22,693 nucleotides of DNA from Paulinella micropora (taxonomy: Eukaryota > Cercozoa > Imbricatea > Euglyphida), in assembly GCA_009731375.1 (NCBI GenBank), contig BJOX01000178.1:411037-433729 (forward strand), read 5' to 3'. Each line of letters starts with the position of its first letter. The first letter of the stretch is position 1. A program made the translations under genes and the position numbers. The notes below the pieces were generated by a model that searched no databases, was not told the origin of the DNA, and was given only the letters and a program-made list of their open reading frames with translations. Below, piece by piece: positions 1 through 8,263 of this stretch.

Positions 1-732
1 CTCCTCTGAGTAGAACCAATCTGGTCGCTTCCGATATCCCAAGGAAGAGTGGTGTGCTGGATAAGGGTGTTAGTATCCTGCCCAAGTTCTTGATGTTAGC
101 CCCTGTGCCTCTGACCGGGCTGGTGTTTGGGTGTGGGGGGGTTTCTCGTCTTGGTGCCTGTTATGTTTGCGGCGCCGGTTGTGGGTGTTGGTACGTCTGG
201 TGGTCTGTCGGGGGTTTGGGATTGGGATATGGGTTTACCTGAGTGAAGACCCCCAGACTTGGTATATATATATATATATATATATATATTCATATTTGTA
301 CCCCCCCCTTTTTTTTCTCCTCCTTTTCTCCTCTTCCTCTTCCTCCCTTTTGGTATTGTAGTTTCATGTGTGTAGGGGTGGTGCTAGGGTTTGCCCAGTC
401 CCTCGTAGCTCGCATCCAGACCGACCTCTGTTATTGAGGAGATCTGGGCCAAGTACTGTGGTAACCGTTGGATAGACCTTTTGGTCCTTTTGAGTTCGGT
501 TGTCATTTAGGAGCCCCCCTGGTTCTGTCCCACTTCCTTACGGCTCACTTCCGGGCCTACCCTTGTGGGGAGGGGGGTCCGGATTGTGCCTTGTGGCTGG
601 GCAGGCCCACCGGGTCCTTGGTACTGTTGAGGTTAGCAGGTGGTTATTGTGTGGTGATATATTCTGCATCCGGGGCTGTGTTCTTGGGTGATGGGTGTAA
701 ATGGACATTATCCGCAGGGTCCCGTGTAGAGA
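1..732. other. Unique GT-rich sequence, no recognised gene
   Basis: Mostly unique sequence with many G/T-rich words. A + frame is open from base 3 to the stop at 242 (first ATG at 54), but it gives a Gly/Cys/Val-rich product without a recognisable motif and is not supported as a gene. A second + frame at 468-761 runs into the GA repeat. I see no convincing splice pattern, so the stretch may be intergenic or intronic. Confidence 0.4.
262..290. repeat. (TA)n microsatellite
   Basis: About 14 uninterrupted TA units followed by a C/T-rich tract. It produces the Ile-Tyr runs seen in translated frames here. Confidence 0.9.
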
Positions 733-798
733 TAGTGAGGAGGAGAGAGAGAGAGAGATAACGAGAGAGAGAGAGAGAGAGAAAAAGAGTGAGAGCGA

Positions 799-832
<34 letters not shown>

Positions 833-847
833 AGAAGACAAAGAGAG

Positions 848-879
<32 letters not shown>

Positions 880-996
880 CTGAACGAGAGAGAGAGAGAG
901 AGAGAGAAAGAAGAGAGAGAGAGAAAGAGAGAGAGAGAGACAGATGAAGAGCAAGAGAGAGAGAGAGAGAGAGAGTAAGACAGATAAGTGGTTCAA
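733..996. repeat. (GA)n imperfect microsatellite
   Basis: About 260 bases of GA units broken by AAAG, AGAC and AGAGTGAGAGC interruptions. The + strand is nearly pure purine. Open frames through it are Arg-Glu or Leu-Ser repeats and are not genes. Confidence 0.95.
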
Positions 997-1484
997 GAGA
1001 GTGAAAAACGAAAAAGAGGGAGGTACAAAGTAAAAAGGACAGAGACAGGGAGGTAGCTTAGAAAGAGTCAGAGAGGTAGCTAAGAAAGAAAGCAACAGAA
1101 AAGACCGGACCAAGACACAAAGGGCGAGACAGACAAATCACCCAGCGCAAAGGCATAGTCAAGAAATCTCTGGGAGCTATCTCGATGTTGTCATGGTTCC
1201 ACATGGATCAGGCTTATAGTTGAAGGCCCTTTCCTGGTCCTCTGGGGGGAACCGAGGGTCATGGGGGAGAGCCAAATCCAGAAAGCCGGATTATCCAGGC
1301 AACACTTTTATCCTGCAGTCGTATCTATCGAAACCTCGCACTTTGTCACATATATAAAAGTTTGTCACGCCTCTTGACAAACCTCGTATAGTCCCAGGTT
1401 TGTACCAAGTGTGCATAATAGGACAGTGTACAGCAGATATGCAGGGTTTCCAATCTTGCAAGCACAACAAGTACTAGTGGTAGC
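997..1484. other. Unique spacer, nothing recognised
   Basis: The first part is still purine-rich, grading out of the GA repeat; from about 1140 the sequence is ordinary and unique. No open frame of useful length and no clear splice pair was found. Just before the TAG repeat it becomes AT-rich. Confidence 0.4.
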
Positions 1485-1486
1485 AT

Positions 1487-1536
<50 letters not shown>

Positions 1537-1555
1537 AGTAGTAGTAAGTAGTAGT

Positions 1556-1609
<54 letters not shown>

Positions 1610-1625
1610 CAGCAGCTGCAGCAGC

Positions 1626-1665
<40 letters not shown>

Positions 1666-1704
1666 CTAGTAGCAGTAGTACTAGTAGTAGTAGTAGTAGC
1701 AGAA

Positions 1705-1771
<67 letters not shown>

Positions 1772-1772
1772 C

Positions 1773-1823
<51 letters not shown>

Positions 1824-1843
1824 CTAGTAGCAGAAGTAGTAGC

Positions 1844-1889
<46 letters not shown>

Positions 1890-1946
1890 TAATAATAATA
1901 ATAATAATAATAATAGTAGTAGTAGTAGTAGTAGTAGTTAGTAGTA

Positions 1947-2021
<75 letters not shown>

Positions 2022-2069
2022 GTAGTAGTAGTAGTCGTTGTAGTAGTAGTAGTAGTAGTAGTAGTAGTT

Positions 2070-2105
<36 letters not shown>

Positions 2106-2134
2106 CTAGCAGTAGTAGTAGTAGTAGTAGTAGC

Positions 2135-2187
<53 letters not shown>

Positions 2188-2190
2188 CAC

Positions 2191-2246
<56 letters not shown>

Positions 2247-2263
2247 ATAGTAGTAGTAGTAGT
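1485..2263. repeat. (TAG/AAT/AGC)n trinucleotide array
   Basis: About 780 bases of trinucleotide repeat. (TAG)n dominates, with AGC-rich patches near 1608-1628 and 1698-1740 and a (TAA)n core at 1950-2021. The mix of related units suggests repeated point mutation followed by local re-expansion. The long poly-Leu/Ile/Tyr open frame across it is a repeat artefact. Confidence 0.95.
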
Positions 2264-2401
2264 TTGTTCCTATCTATCTCCAATGCTCTTTCTTCCAACT
2301 CCTCCCACCTTTCCTCCAAAGACCATGCATGCTGCTTCTAAAGTATCATTTGCAAAAGACTGGTGTAGAGAGGCATCTGCCGGTGAGGAACGACCCTAAC
2401 A

Positions 2402-2552
2402 AGGATGCCTATGCGGAGGCTGCGATCAAGGGGAACAAGACGAGGAACAAAAACCATCTGCACCGTTGGAGGATGTCCCCGTAGAGACGGAACAAAGGAA
2501 AAAACCTCGCTTGAAACGCACTTCTGATGTTTGGTGTACCCGACACTTCTCG
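2402..2552 (+). CDS. Candidate internal exon, unknown protein
   Basis: An open + frame follows a TAA at about 2399 and reaches a good donor (CTCG|GTAAGC) after 2552. It starts with closely spaced cysteines (CLCGGC). It then becomes charged and proline-bearing (EEQKPSAPLEDVPVE, then RKKPRLKRTSDVW) and ends WCTRHFS. Composition and the donor favour coding, but the acceptor and partner exons are not identified. It lies on the opposite strand from gene B. The minus frame over the same bases is also open, so the assignment is tentative. Confidence 0.3.
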
Positions 2553-2599
2553 GTAAGCTCTCTTCGGAGATCCAAAAGCTTTTTTGCCGGGTAACTTGT

Positions 2600-2713
2600 C
2601 CCTCTCTCTCTCTCTCTCTCTCACTCTCTCTCTCTCTCTCTCTCTCTCTCGCACACACACACACACACACACACACTCACTCTCGCATCTCTCTCTCTCT
2701 CTCTCTCTCTCTG

Positions 2714-2745
<32 letters not shown>

Positions 2746-2778
2746 ACACACACACACACACACGCACATGCACACACA

Positions 2779-2823
<45 letters not shown>

Positions 2824-2824
2824 A

Positions 2825-2855
<31 letters not shown>
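2600..2855. repeat. (CT)n / (CA)n compound microsatellite
   Basis: Alternating blocks of CT and CA dinucleotides. The + strand is a long pyrimidine-rich tract running toward the candidate start at 2882 and could serve as a polypyrimidine tract. CA blocks are potential Z-DNA. Confidence 0.95.
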
Positions 2856-2881
2856 CACTACTTCGCTTTGCAGCGGTGGCC

Positions 2882-3064
2882 ATGCAGCGCTCTCTGCCGG
2901 TTCTGTTACGAAGGGCAGCCCGGCGGCTAGATACCAAGTCCTTCTCCTCCTCCTCCTCCTCCCCTCCTCCTCCTCCCCTCCTCCTCCTCTCCCTCCCCTC
3001 CTTCCTCCTCGCGTGTTACGTTGGGCCCCAAACTCCCTGGAGGAGCCCCTGTCGAAGATCTTAA
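2882..3064 (+). CDS. Candidate N-terminal exon with mitochondrial-like presequence
   Basis: The ATG at 2882 opens a 60-codon frame starting MQRSLPVLLRRAARRL. This basic, Ser/Leu-rich, acid-poor start is typical of a mitochondrial presequence. It continues DTKSF followed by Ser and Pro runs encoded by a (CTC/CCT)n tract at 2939-3010. An acceptor-like CTTTGCAG lies just upstream (about 2863-2870). No downstream exon or conserved domain was found, and the frame ends where gene B's stop begins on the other strand. It is either a first exon of an unseen + strand gene or a chance frame beside a repeat. Confidence 0.25.
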   Translation: MQRSLPVLLRRAARRLDTKSFSSSSSSPPPPPLLLLSLPSFLLACYVGPQTPWRSPCRRS

Positions 3065-4113
3065 ACTCCGCTATGCCGGTTGATAGCCCCCGATTGAATG
3101 TCCTCAGAGAACCGAAGCTGCCATGTGGACGCCCGGGCGCCACGTGCAGCTCTGCGCTCAGGAGGCCTCAAAGACTGTTGCACTGACTCGGAGGCGACAG
3201 TAGATGCTGATTCTGTAAATTGGGACACATCACTGTCAGAACTGTCGGAAGTGTCTCCAGCTTCGCTCTGCGCCATGCCGTCAGTGTCCTCGCCGTCAGA
3301 AGCAGGTGCCTCACCTCGGCGGCGTCTTCGGCAAGGGCGAGGCAAAATGCGGTGCTGGGATGAACGTGCCTTGCCATCCGGCGGTTGATCCCCAGAAGAC
3401 ATGGAGGACGATGCACTACTGAGACTAATCACACCTGACTCCGCACGGGCCAAATCAACGCTCTCGTCTGGATCGTCAACGAGTCCGTCTTCAATGGCGG
3501 CACGAACAGTCACCAGCCATTCCAAGACAGTGAGTCGACGACACCGATCCACGTTTTGAGCAAACTTCGGCAACACATCATTCATGACCTCGACCTTGAG
3601 ATCGAAGGCAACAAGTCTTTGCTTCATGTCTTCTTGCGAATCCCAGTCAAGGGCTGCCCCGGCTGGGTACATTCTCGCACGGTCATGAACAATGTCCTCG
3701 ATCAGATCCGACAAGAAGTTGTAAGCAATCTTGACTTCCTCACCGCGAGGGTCGATCTTGTGGCCTTGGGACTCAGAAGGAGGCGCAACATTGCCTCGAC
3801 TGTGAGTTACCAGCAACAGTGCATGCTCGACGTGCTGGACGTCGAATCGCAGGGGGTCTGTGAGAGAGTGCCTCGCTACGGTGCTGAGGTTTGCTTCGCA
3901 ACGCTCTTCAGAAACGATCCGAGGGTCGTGACAGAAAGCCCTCCACGCCGGATGCTGATGGCGCCTCCAGTATTTGAGGGTCAGAAGGTGCAGGCACAAA
4001 ACGTGCGAGTACTCGTTAGCTCTGAAGTGGAGAAGGACATGGAGGGCGCGATGCAAGTAAGCAAAAATCTGCTCAGGCATGTTCTCCCTGATCACGCAGC
4101 CAAGATCTTGGGC
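3061..4113 (-). CDS. Gene B terminal exon
   Basis: 350 open codons follow the acceptor TGTTTCAG (AG at 4115-4114) and end at TAA 3061-3063. The first half is a folded, helical-looking region (AQDLGCVIREN, then RANEYSHVLCLHLL, then KYWRRHQHPAWRAF). The last ~150 residues are a disordered tail with serine runs, an arginine cluster (PRPCRRRRRG) and acidic-serine stretches (DTSDSSDSDVSQ). The in-frame Met sometimes taken as a start lies in the upstream intron. The opposite-strand frames in this interval are shadows. Confidence 0.7.
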   Translation of the reverse strand, partial: AQDLGCVIRENMPEQIFAYLHRALHVLLHFRANEYSHVLCLHLLTLKYWRRHQHPAWRAFCHDPRIVSEERCEANLSTVARHSLTDPLRFDVQHVEHALLLVTHSRGNVAPPSESQGHKIDPRGEEVKIAYNFLSDLIEDIVHDRARMYPAGAALDWDSQEDMKQRLVAFDLKVEVMNDVLPKFAQNVDRCRRLTVLEWLVTVRAAIEDGLVDDPDESVDLARAESGVISLSSASSSMSSGDQPPDGKARSSQHRILPRPCRRRRRGEAPASDGEDTDGMAQSEAGDTSDSSDSDVSQFTESASTVASESVQQSLRPPERRAARGARASTWQLRFSEDIQSGAINRHSGV

Positions 4114-5698
4114 CTGAAACACAAAGAAGAAAAAATTGACATATTTTCAAACCTCACAAACATGGCTGGCTGACCACTGGCATGAACCACTCAAACAAAA
4201 CCAGCAAACCTCCGAGGTTGGCCCTCTGCGCAGGGGTGAGCTGTTGATTGAACTGGAAATTGTGAGCAGGTCGGCTTGAACGAAGGGGTAAGCCAGACGA
4301 ACGTAGGCCATGATCGCCGAAATCGTATTGAGTCTAGATTTGATCCTGAACTTTGTGGAAGGAAACAGCTCATGCCAAAGGGGCCCAAAAACCTGGCGCT
4401 TAAACTCACGCCAAATCAAAACACAAAGGAACTTGTGAACATGCCAATGGCCCAAGAAGACACACATCCAGGACTTCAAGTGCGACAAACCCCGGCTTCG
4501 ATCGTACAAGGCCTGTGACATCAATTAAAAAAATATGCCATATTTTTCGAATGCATGCACAGAATTACTACCTTGTAAATCTGCTTGTAAATGTTAGAAT
4601 CTACAGTAAAAAGCTGGAAACGCCAAACTTCCGAACGGCAATGCTGTAAATCAAGTTTCTCGAGAAGTCTGATGAGGGCGTCGTTCGACGCAATGTTCTG
4701 GTCCTCCATTCGCAGACCTTTGAAAACAACCGGTTCATTGCCGGGCTGGGTGTCGACTGACAAGTCCGGGGGCAAACAAAGCGGAATCCTGGTGCACTGT
4801 TTGGAGACAGAATCGTCAAAAATCGCTTGAAATCTCTGTTGTTGGTTTGAAGCTCTCTCATGTTAGCTCGGGTCAAGGCAACGACCGCGTCATCAAACAA
4901 ATCCTCTGGAAAAGCATCGACCTGGCCCGCGCGAAGCACCATGCTGGGAGGGTTCTGGCGCTGAGATTTCAGAATTCCGAAGACAGTCCAGAGGCAGTTG
5001 TTGTAGGGGCCACTCCCAACGTTCGGCACTCCGACGTTCCGAAACTTCAAGCTGGTTGCGAAGTTGTCGAACCAAGTAGACTTCAGGTCGTCGGCTCGTT
5101 TCTCCTCCACACTGACAACAAAGAAAAAAAATGAAAAGAAAAAGACATAAACAAACATGAAAAAAAAAAAAAAAAAGCTCTGCAAACAGTTTGAGTGGTT
5201 CTTCCACTCTGCCTGATCCCTCTAGACAGGGCACAATGGAAAAAACAAGTAATGAAGCTTCAAGGTCAGAAAAAGAGCATTGGCAAGAAATTTTACAGCG
5301 GAAGAAATTTGTAATTTCTTGCCAGTACCCTCCGCTAAATCAGAAACAAGTTTCACCAGGGATGGCGTAGCGGCGAAAGAAACAGCTACTTGGTTTCTTT
5401 CGTCTCTGCGCACCCAGTAACGACCGTAGGGGTCAGATTAAGAATCGGAGCAAAAATTTTACCGAGGAAGAAATTTGTAATTCCTTGCCACAACCCTCCA
5501 TCAGTAGAAATTCTCAAGAGCATTGACATCCAAATACGGTAATCGGATCTCAATTATCTTGAGATCAGCAGCAGTGCTCTTCGGAAGCATGTCTGTCTAA
5601 TGCGACGAACATGAAACCGAAGACGACCAGCAAGAGTTTGAGTTGGTGCTCGTCTTCCTTTAAAACACAAGTTTTAAAGGACAAGAGCACGAACTGGA

Positions 5699-5762
<64 letters not shown>

Positions 5763-7215
5763 TGTTTATCTAGGAGCGTCGCATAGCGAAAAGGCCATAC
5801 GCGTCCTACCAGGAGGCATCCTCGGCTCAGGCTTGCCTTCGCCTTCCTGGCTCTCCCCCAAGGAATCCACTTACCAAGCACAAAATGCAGGGTAAGTACC
5901 TTTTATGGGAGACTCAAAGAAAACACCCAACGCACCAGCTACCCATGGTGCAGCCTTGTGAGGTAGCCAACTGGCATGTGGTGCAGTTTGCTCTAGGAGG
6001 ATTGGTCTTCATCGCCAATATCCCGCCCAGTAACCAGCCAGCGTAGACAGCGGTGAGTTCTCTACAAAATCTTCTGACAATCTTTTACCCAAAAATTTCA
6101 AAGAGAACTAGCAAAAACAGTTCATCCGCAGAGAACAGAGTTTTCTGTGATTAGGCACACTGAGGATTTTGCAAGAGTTAAAGTACAAGTAATGAAAGGA
6201 ATTGTACTTGTGGGTTGCGGAAAACATTTCAGACAAGAAAAATATACAATATTTTTGGCCACTACACATGCTCAAAGCTAACCAAGGTAAAATTTTGAAG
6301 AGACAAAAAATATGACATATTTTTCAGAACAGTTGATAATCATCAAGGCGTGACGGAGGGGGGAAAGGAAAGAACCTTAGAGATGTCTTGATTTCCTGAA
6401 GGCGAATTTTGCGGCGGCGATCAAAGCTCCTGATCGGAATCACTCTTCCAAACGAGGACAAAACATCGAGTCCTTCCCTGCTTAGTCCTGGATGCTTGAG
6501 TTCAAGGCACAAGTCAAACTCCCACTGGAGAAAACGCTGACCCTGTTGAAGCATGACGAAAAGAAGGAAGCACGAAAACGCTTGTCTGCCCTTCGACAAA
6601 AGAACTTGGGCGTTCTTCAATTTTGCGGAACTGACCGTTCGGATGCCTGACATGCGCTAACTTGTGCCAAAATCTGTAAAGTCTGTCAGGCGCGAACATT
6701 TTCACCCAAGCTTCGAAGCCAAAACCCAAGAAATCGCCTGACCACGAGTGACCACAAGAGAAAAAAAATGCATTGAACGTGCTACAGGCAACTTACTGGA
6801 GACAGCTTTCTTGATTTTTAGGTCTTCTTCTGCGAACATGTTGCAGTCAGGAACAAAAGGAGTGCCCTGAATCGATTTTGCCACTGCAACGAAGTGGCTT
6901 CTCAGCGCAGACAGGTAGCCTCGCCTAAAAACCTAATATTGTCAAAAAAAAAAACAGAAGTGGCGAGAATGGTTTTACAAGGGTTGTCGGAAAACACAAA
7001 TATGGCATATTCCGACACCGGAACCTTTTCAAACAAATCCGTCCGGAAAAAGAGGTAAAAAATCTTAGACTTTCAAAGAAAGTCTCAGAAAAAAAATATA
7101 GCATAATTTCCAAAGTGAGCCGCTTTGAGCACACACTCGGTGCCACCAAGGCACAAAAACTGGTTTCGGACTTCAGTTTTTGGGAACGAGTGGGCGGACT
7201 GGGTCCGTTTGCCAT
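3061..7215 (-). CDS. Gene B: multi-exon gene of unknown function, apparently frameshifted
   Basis: Minus-strand exons are visible from about 7.2 kb down to a TAA at 3061-3063. Clear introns are 6738-6796 (59 nt, GTAAGT..CAG), 4513-4571 (59 nt, GTAGTA..CAG) and about 4114-4174 (61 nt). Notable motifs in order are STWFDNFATS, FQLFTVDSNIYKQ, LGHWHVHKFLCVLIW, PLWHELFP and RANEYSHVLCLHLL. The two Asp-bearing motifs and the His/Trp-rich core loosely resemble transposase-derived proteins such as the DUF6589 type. That is a weak inference. Three exons need a frame change to stay open, near 6640, 4855 and 4268, so the gene is decayed or the assembly has indels. Gene C diverges upstream. Introns carry the odd palindrome family. 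Exons between 5112 and 5913 are unresolved. Confidence 0.6.
4131..4147. repeat. Degenerate intronic palindrome
   Basis: AAAAATTGACATATTTT lies in the about 61-nt intron at 4114-4174 of gene B. It matches the family form at most positions, but the left arm is broken. Confidence 0.55.
4175..4512 (-). CDS. Gene B internal exon with a frameshift
   Basis: Entered in phase 0 from CACAG|GCC. It encodes ALYDRSRGLSHLKSW, LGHWHVHKFL and PLWHELFP, then RLAYPFVQADL. Near 4268 the protein-like frame changes to AHNFQFNQQLTPAQ..LLVLFEWFMP. Supplying one missing base would join the two, so this is a 1-nt deletion or an assembly error. The phase-0 donor is GTCAGC (intron to 4174) or GTGGTC (to 4177). Confidence 0.6.
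4529..4547. repeat. Perfect intronic palindrome AAAAATATG-C-CATATTTTT
   Basis: Nine-base arms around one central base, in the middle of the 59-nt gene B intron 4513-4571. Donor and acceptor are on either side. Confidence 0.85.
4572..5111 (-). CDS. Gene B internal exon with a frameshift
   Basis: Acceptor TTGTTGTCAG|TGTGG and donor ACAAG|GTAGTA. It encodes VEEKRADDLKSTWFDNF, GPYNNCLWTVFGILK and DDAVVALTRANMR. After a frame change near 4855, at a GAGAGA run, it continues ASNQQQRFQAIFDDS, then LPPDLSVDTQPGNEP and FQLFTVDSNIYKQIYK. The WFDNF and FTVDSN motifs are the strongest family clues. A 34-nt exon at 5188-5221 (TCTAG|AGGG to AAACT|GTTTGC) may precede it, but the joining frame is unproven. 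Confidence 0.6.
5281..5324. repeat. 12-bp inverted repeat hairpin
   Basis: TGGCAAGAAATT (5281-5292) pairs perfectly with AATTTCTTGCCA (5313-5324). A competing shorter pair, AAGAAATT (5302-5309) with AATTTCTT (5313-5320), uses the same right arm. Confidence 0.8.
5291..5499. repeat. Pair of 43-bp direct repeats
   Basis: Copies at 5291-5333 and 5457-5499 share TTTTAC..GAAGAAATTTGTAATT..CTTGCCA..CCCTCC, offset 166 bases. Both are probably intronic in gene B. The second copy has lost the outer hairpin arm. Confidence 0.75.
5546..5566. repeat. 8-bp hairpin
   Basis: GATCTCAA and TTGAGATC around TTATC. It is one of several stem-loops packed into 5.28-5.70 kb. Confidence 0.7.
5641..5695. repeat. Long imperfect palindrome beside a GATA repeat
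   Basis: The core CCTTTAAAAC (5657-5666) and GTTTTAAAGG (5671-5680) surround ACAA. Outer arms AGTTGGTGCTC (5641-5651) and GAGCACGAACT (5685-5695) match at 10 of 11. It could be a small foldback element or a transcript hairpin. Confidence 0.75.
5698..5762. repeat. (GATA)n microsatellite
   Basis: About 16 clean tetranucleotide units directly after the long palindrome and before the dispersed element at 5763. Confidence 0.95.
5763..5880 (-). mobile_element. Dispersed element copy 1, GATA-flanked (SINE-like?)
   Basis: The first ~50 bases after the GATA tract match, at roughly three positions in four by eye, the bases following another GATA tract at 13686. Shared words include TGTTTA, TCTA, GCGT, TAGC, GAAAA and GGCCAT/AGCCAT. 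Read on the minus strand it would be a short element ending in (TATC)n. No polymerase III boxes or target duplication could be established. Confidence 0.4.
5914..6061 (-). CDS. Gene B candidate exon, Cys-rich end
   Basis: After the acceptor TTTTGTAG|A a frame reads ELTAVYAGWLLGGIL, then NCTTCQLATSQGC and SWCVGC, and stops at 5914-5916. One base completes the codon left open by the exon ending at 6376, so the join is phase-compatible. The C..C....C spacing could bind a metal, but no named domain is recognised. The 3' limit is uncertain because donors at GTAGCT or GTTGGG lie before the stop. Confidence 0.5.
6238..6256. repeat. Intronic palindrome, 8+3+8
   Basis: AAAAATAT and ATATTTTT flank ACA. 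It lies about 50 bases from the next copy, inside the 314-nt stretch between gene B exons at 6061 and 6376. Confidence 0.75.
6306..6324. repeat. Perfect intronic palindrome AAAAATATG-A-CATATTTTT
   Basis: Identical arms to the copies at 4529 and 8013; only the central base differs. It lies 51 bases downstream of the gene B donor at 6375 on the minus strand. Confidence 0.85.
6376..6737 (-). CDS. Gene B exon with a frameshift
   Basis: Starts in phase after GGTCAG|GCGAT. It encodes DFLGFGFEAWVKMF, then RLYRFWHKLAHVRHP. Near 6640 the sensible frame changes to SSAKLKNAQVLLSKG, LQWEFDLCLELKHPG and RSFDRRRKIRLQE, ending at CTAAG|GTTCTT. The two halves are each protein-like and abut, which argues for one indel rather than two genes. 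Confidence 0.6.
6797..6924 (-). CDS. Gene B upstream exon
   Basis: 128 nt between acceptor GTTTTTAG|GCGAGG and a consensus donor TCCA|GTAAGT. It encodes RGYLSALRSHFVAVAK, then FVPDCNMFAEEDLKIK. It joins in frame across a 59-nt intron to the next exon. The in-frame Met codons are internal, so this is not the first exon. Confidence 0.65.
6986..7016. repeat. Nested intronic palindrome
   Basis: The core AATATG-G-CATATT (6999-7011) sits inside a second inverted pair, GTCGGAA (6986-6992) and TTCCGAC (7010-7016). It lies just after the GTTCCG donor of gene B. Confidence 0.7.
7092..7109. repeat. Degenerate intronic palindrome
   Basis: AAAAATATAGCATAATTT, a worn copy of the family near the 5' end of gene B. 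Confidence 0.5.
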
Positions 7216-7358
7216 TTTTGATTGCATTTCACCATATTAGGGTGACTTTCCGTCCCTATCAAAATGAAAAAAAAAAAATGTTTTCAGGCCTAACTTCATT
7301 TTTTTTTTGCTTCGTGACCGCTTCCGGTCAACTTGAGCACTTTTGTTCAGGTGTCTAG

Positions 7359-8002
7359 ATTGTTGCACTCTCAAAATCGCTTTCCGAACACTACATCATG
7401 GGTGGTCCCTCTGTCGACAAGTCTTACATCACCTTCAAATGGTGGATAACACCTGAAATGAAGCTCATTGTCTCTGAGCTGGAGTTTGGAGGAGCATGGG
7501 AGTGACGACACGGGTCAAATCGAGAGCTCTTTCGATCTCGGTGTTGTGTGGAAGTTTGCGTTGAAGCCAAAAGGTGCTACTAGTTACCAGTACAAGCCTC
7601 GACTTTGGCACGTCCAGGTGTGGGTCAACGACACAAGCCAAGACGAAGCTGGAGAATTCAAGACGTTTGCCTTGCTCGATGAACTCTGCCTGACGACAGC
7701 TTACTACGTGGGCTGGCCTGCGGATGTGATCTGGAAAGAGAAGTTGTACGACATGTTCTCCAAAGGCCCAAACGCGGCAGCTCCTACAAGTCAGCAAGCT
7801 CTCTCTCCTTTGTTCTAGTTGTTGTTGCTTTGTGTATGTTGTTCTAGTTGTTGCTTGAATTTGAAGAAGTTTCAATTATGGGCTGTGAGTTCATGGCTGG
7901 CATGCTTGCCCGAACTACGATTTTTTGTTTTTTCTCTCGGGTGTAGGGGCTGTGAACAACTACCTCAAGCAATTTCAAAAAGAGATGGATGAGCAGGCTA
8001 AG
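7359..8002 (+). CDS. Gene C: two-exon + strand gene, unknown, frameshifted
   Basis: Exon 7359-7789 follows GTGTCTAG. It encodes IVALSKSLSEHYIMGGP, then TFKWWITPEMKLIV and LEFGGAWE. One surplus T near 7502 breaks the frame, which resumes DDTGQIESSFDLG, then KPRLWHVQVWVNDTS and YYVGWPADVIW. The donor ACAA|GTCAGC and acceptor GGTGTAG|GGG (intron 7790-7946, 157 nt) join in phase to exon 7947-8002 (AVNNYLKQFQKEM). The donor AAG|GTCTTC then leads into a palindrome-bearing intron and the gap. The start could instead be ATG 7398. No family is recognised. It diverges from gene B and shares its intron palindrome. Confidence 0.55.
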
Positions 8003-8012
8003 GTCTTCAAAC

Positions 8013-8031
8013 AAAAATATGCCATATTTTT
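8013..8031. repeat. Perfect intronic palindrome in gene C
   Basis: AAAAATATG-C-CATATTTTT, identical to 4529-4547. It starts 10 bases after the AAG|GTCTTC donor of gene C, a gene on the other strand. Confidence 0.85.
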
Positions 8032-8079
8032 CTTGTGAGCTTCAATGTCTCACGATTCTTCGGATAACAACACGGACAT

Positions 8080-8231
8080 GGGGGGGGNNNNNNNNNNNNN
8101 NNNNNNNNNNNNNNNNNNNNNNNNNNNNNNNNNNNNNNNNNNNNNNNNNNNNNNNNNNNNNNNNNNNNNNNNNNNNNNNNNNNNNNNNNNNNNNNNNNNN
8201 NNNNNNNNNNNNNNNNNNNNNNNNNNNNNNN

Positions 8232-8262
<31 letters not shown>
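8080..8262. other. Assembly gap (144 N) inside a G homopolymer
   Basis: Eight G (8080-8087), then N from 8088 to 8231, then 31 G (8232-8262). The gap hides the 3' end of gene C. The open frames through it are artefacts. Confidence 0.95.

Positions 8263-8263
<1 letters not shown>

Larger units (their letters stand above)
6925..7215 (-). other. Gene B 5' end, exon structure unresolved
   Basis: An ATG at 7215-7213 begins MANGPSPPTRSQKLK, a plausible N-terminus, and a piece at about 7025-7069 reads KIFYLFFRTDLFEK before AAAAG|GTTCCG. Phases among these pieces and the exon starting at 6924 do not close, so at least one exon edge or an indel is missed. Two palindromes of the intronic family lie here. 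Confidence 0.35.

Noticed and set aside
1843-2319. 158-codon open frame, mostly leucine
   Set aside because: It is the translation of the (TAG)n array; its length comes from the repeat lacking stops in that frame.
2409-3186. Long frames rich in Ser-Leu and His-Thr or Cys-Val and Arg-Glu
   Set aside because: They are translations of CT and CA dinucleotide blocks. Only the short segments at 2402-2552 and 2882-3064 were kept as candidates.
3556-4173. 205-codon + strand frame opposite gene B
   Set aside because: It is a shadow of the gene B terminal exon. The minus frame has splice sites and a typical folded-plus-disordered layout, and the + frame has neither.
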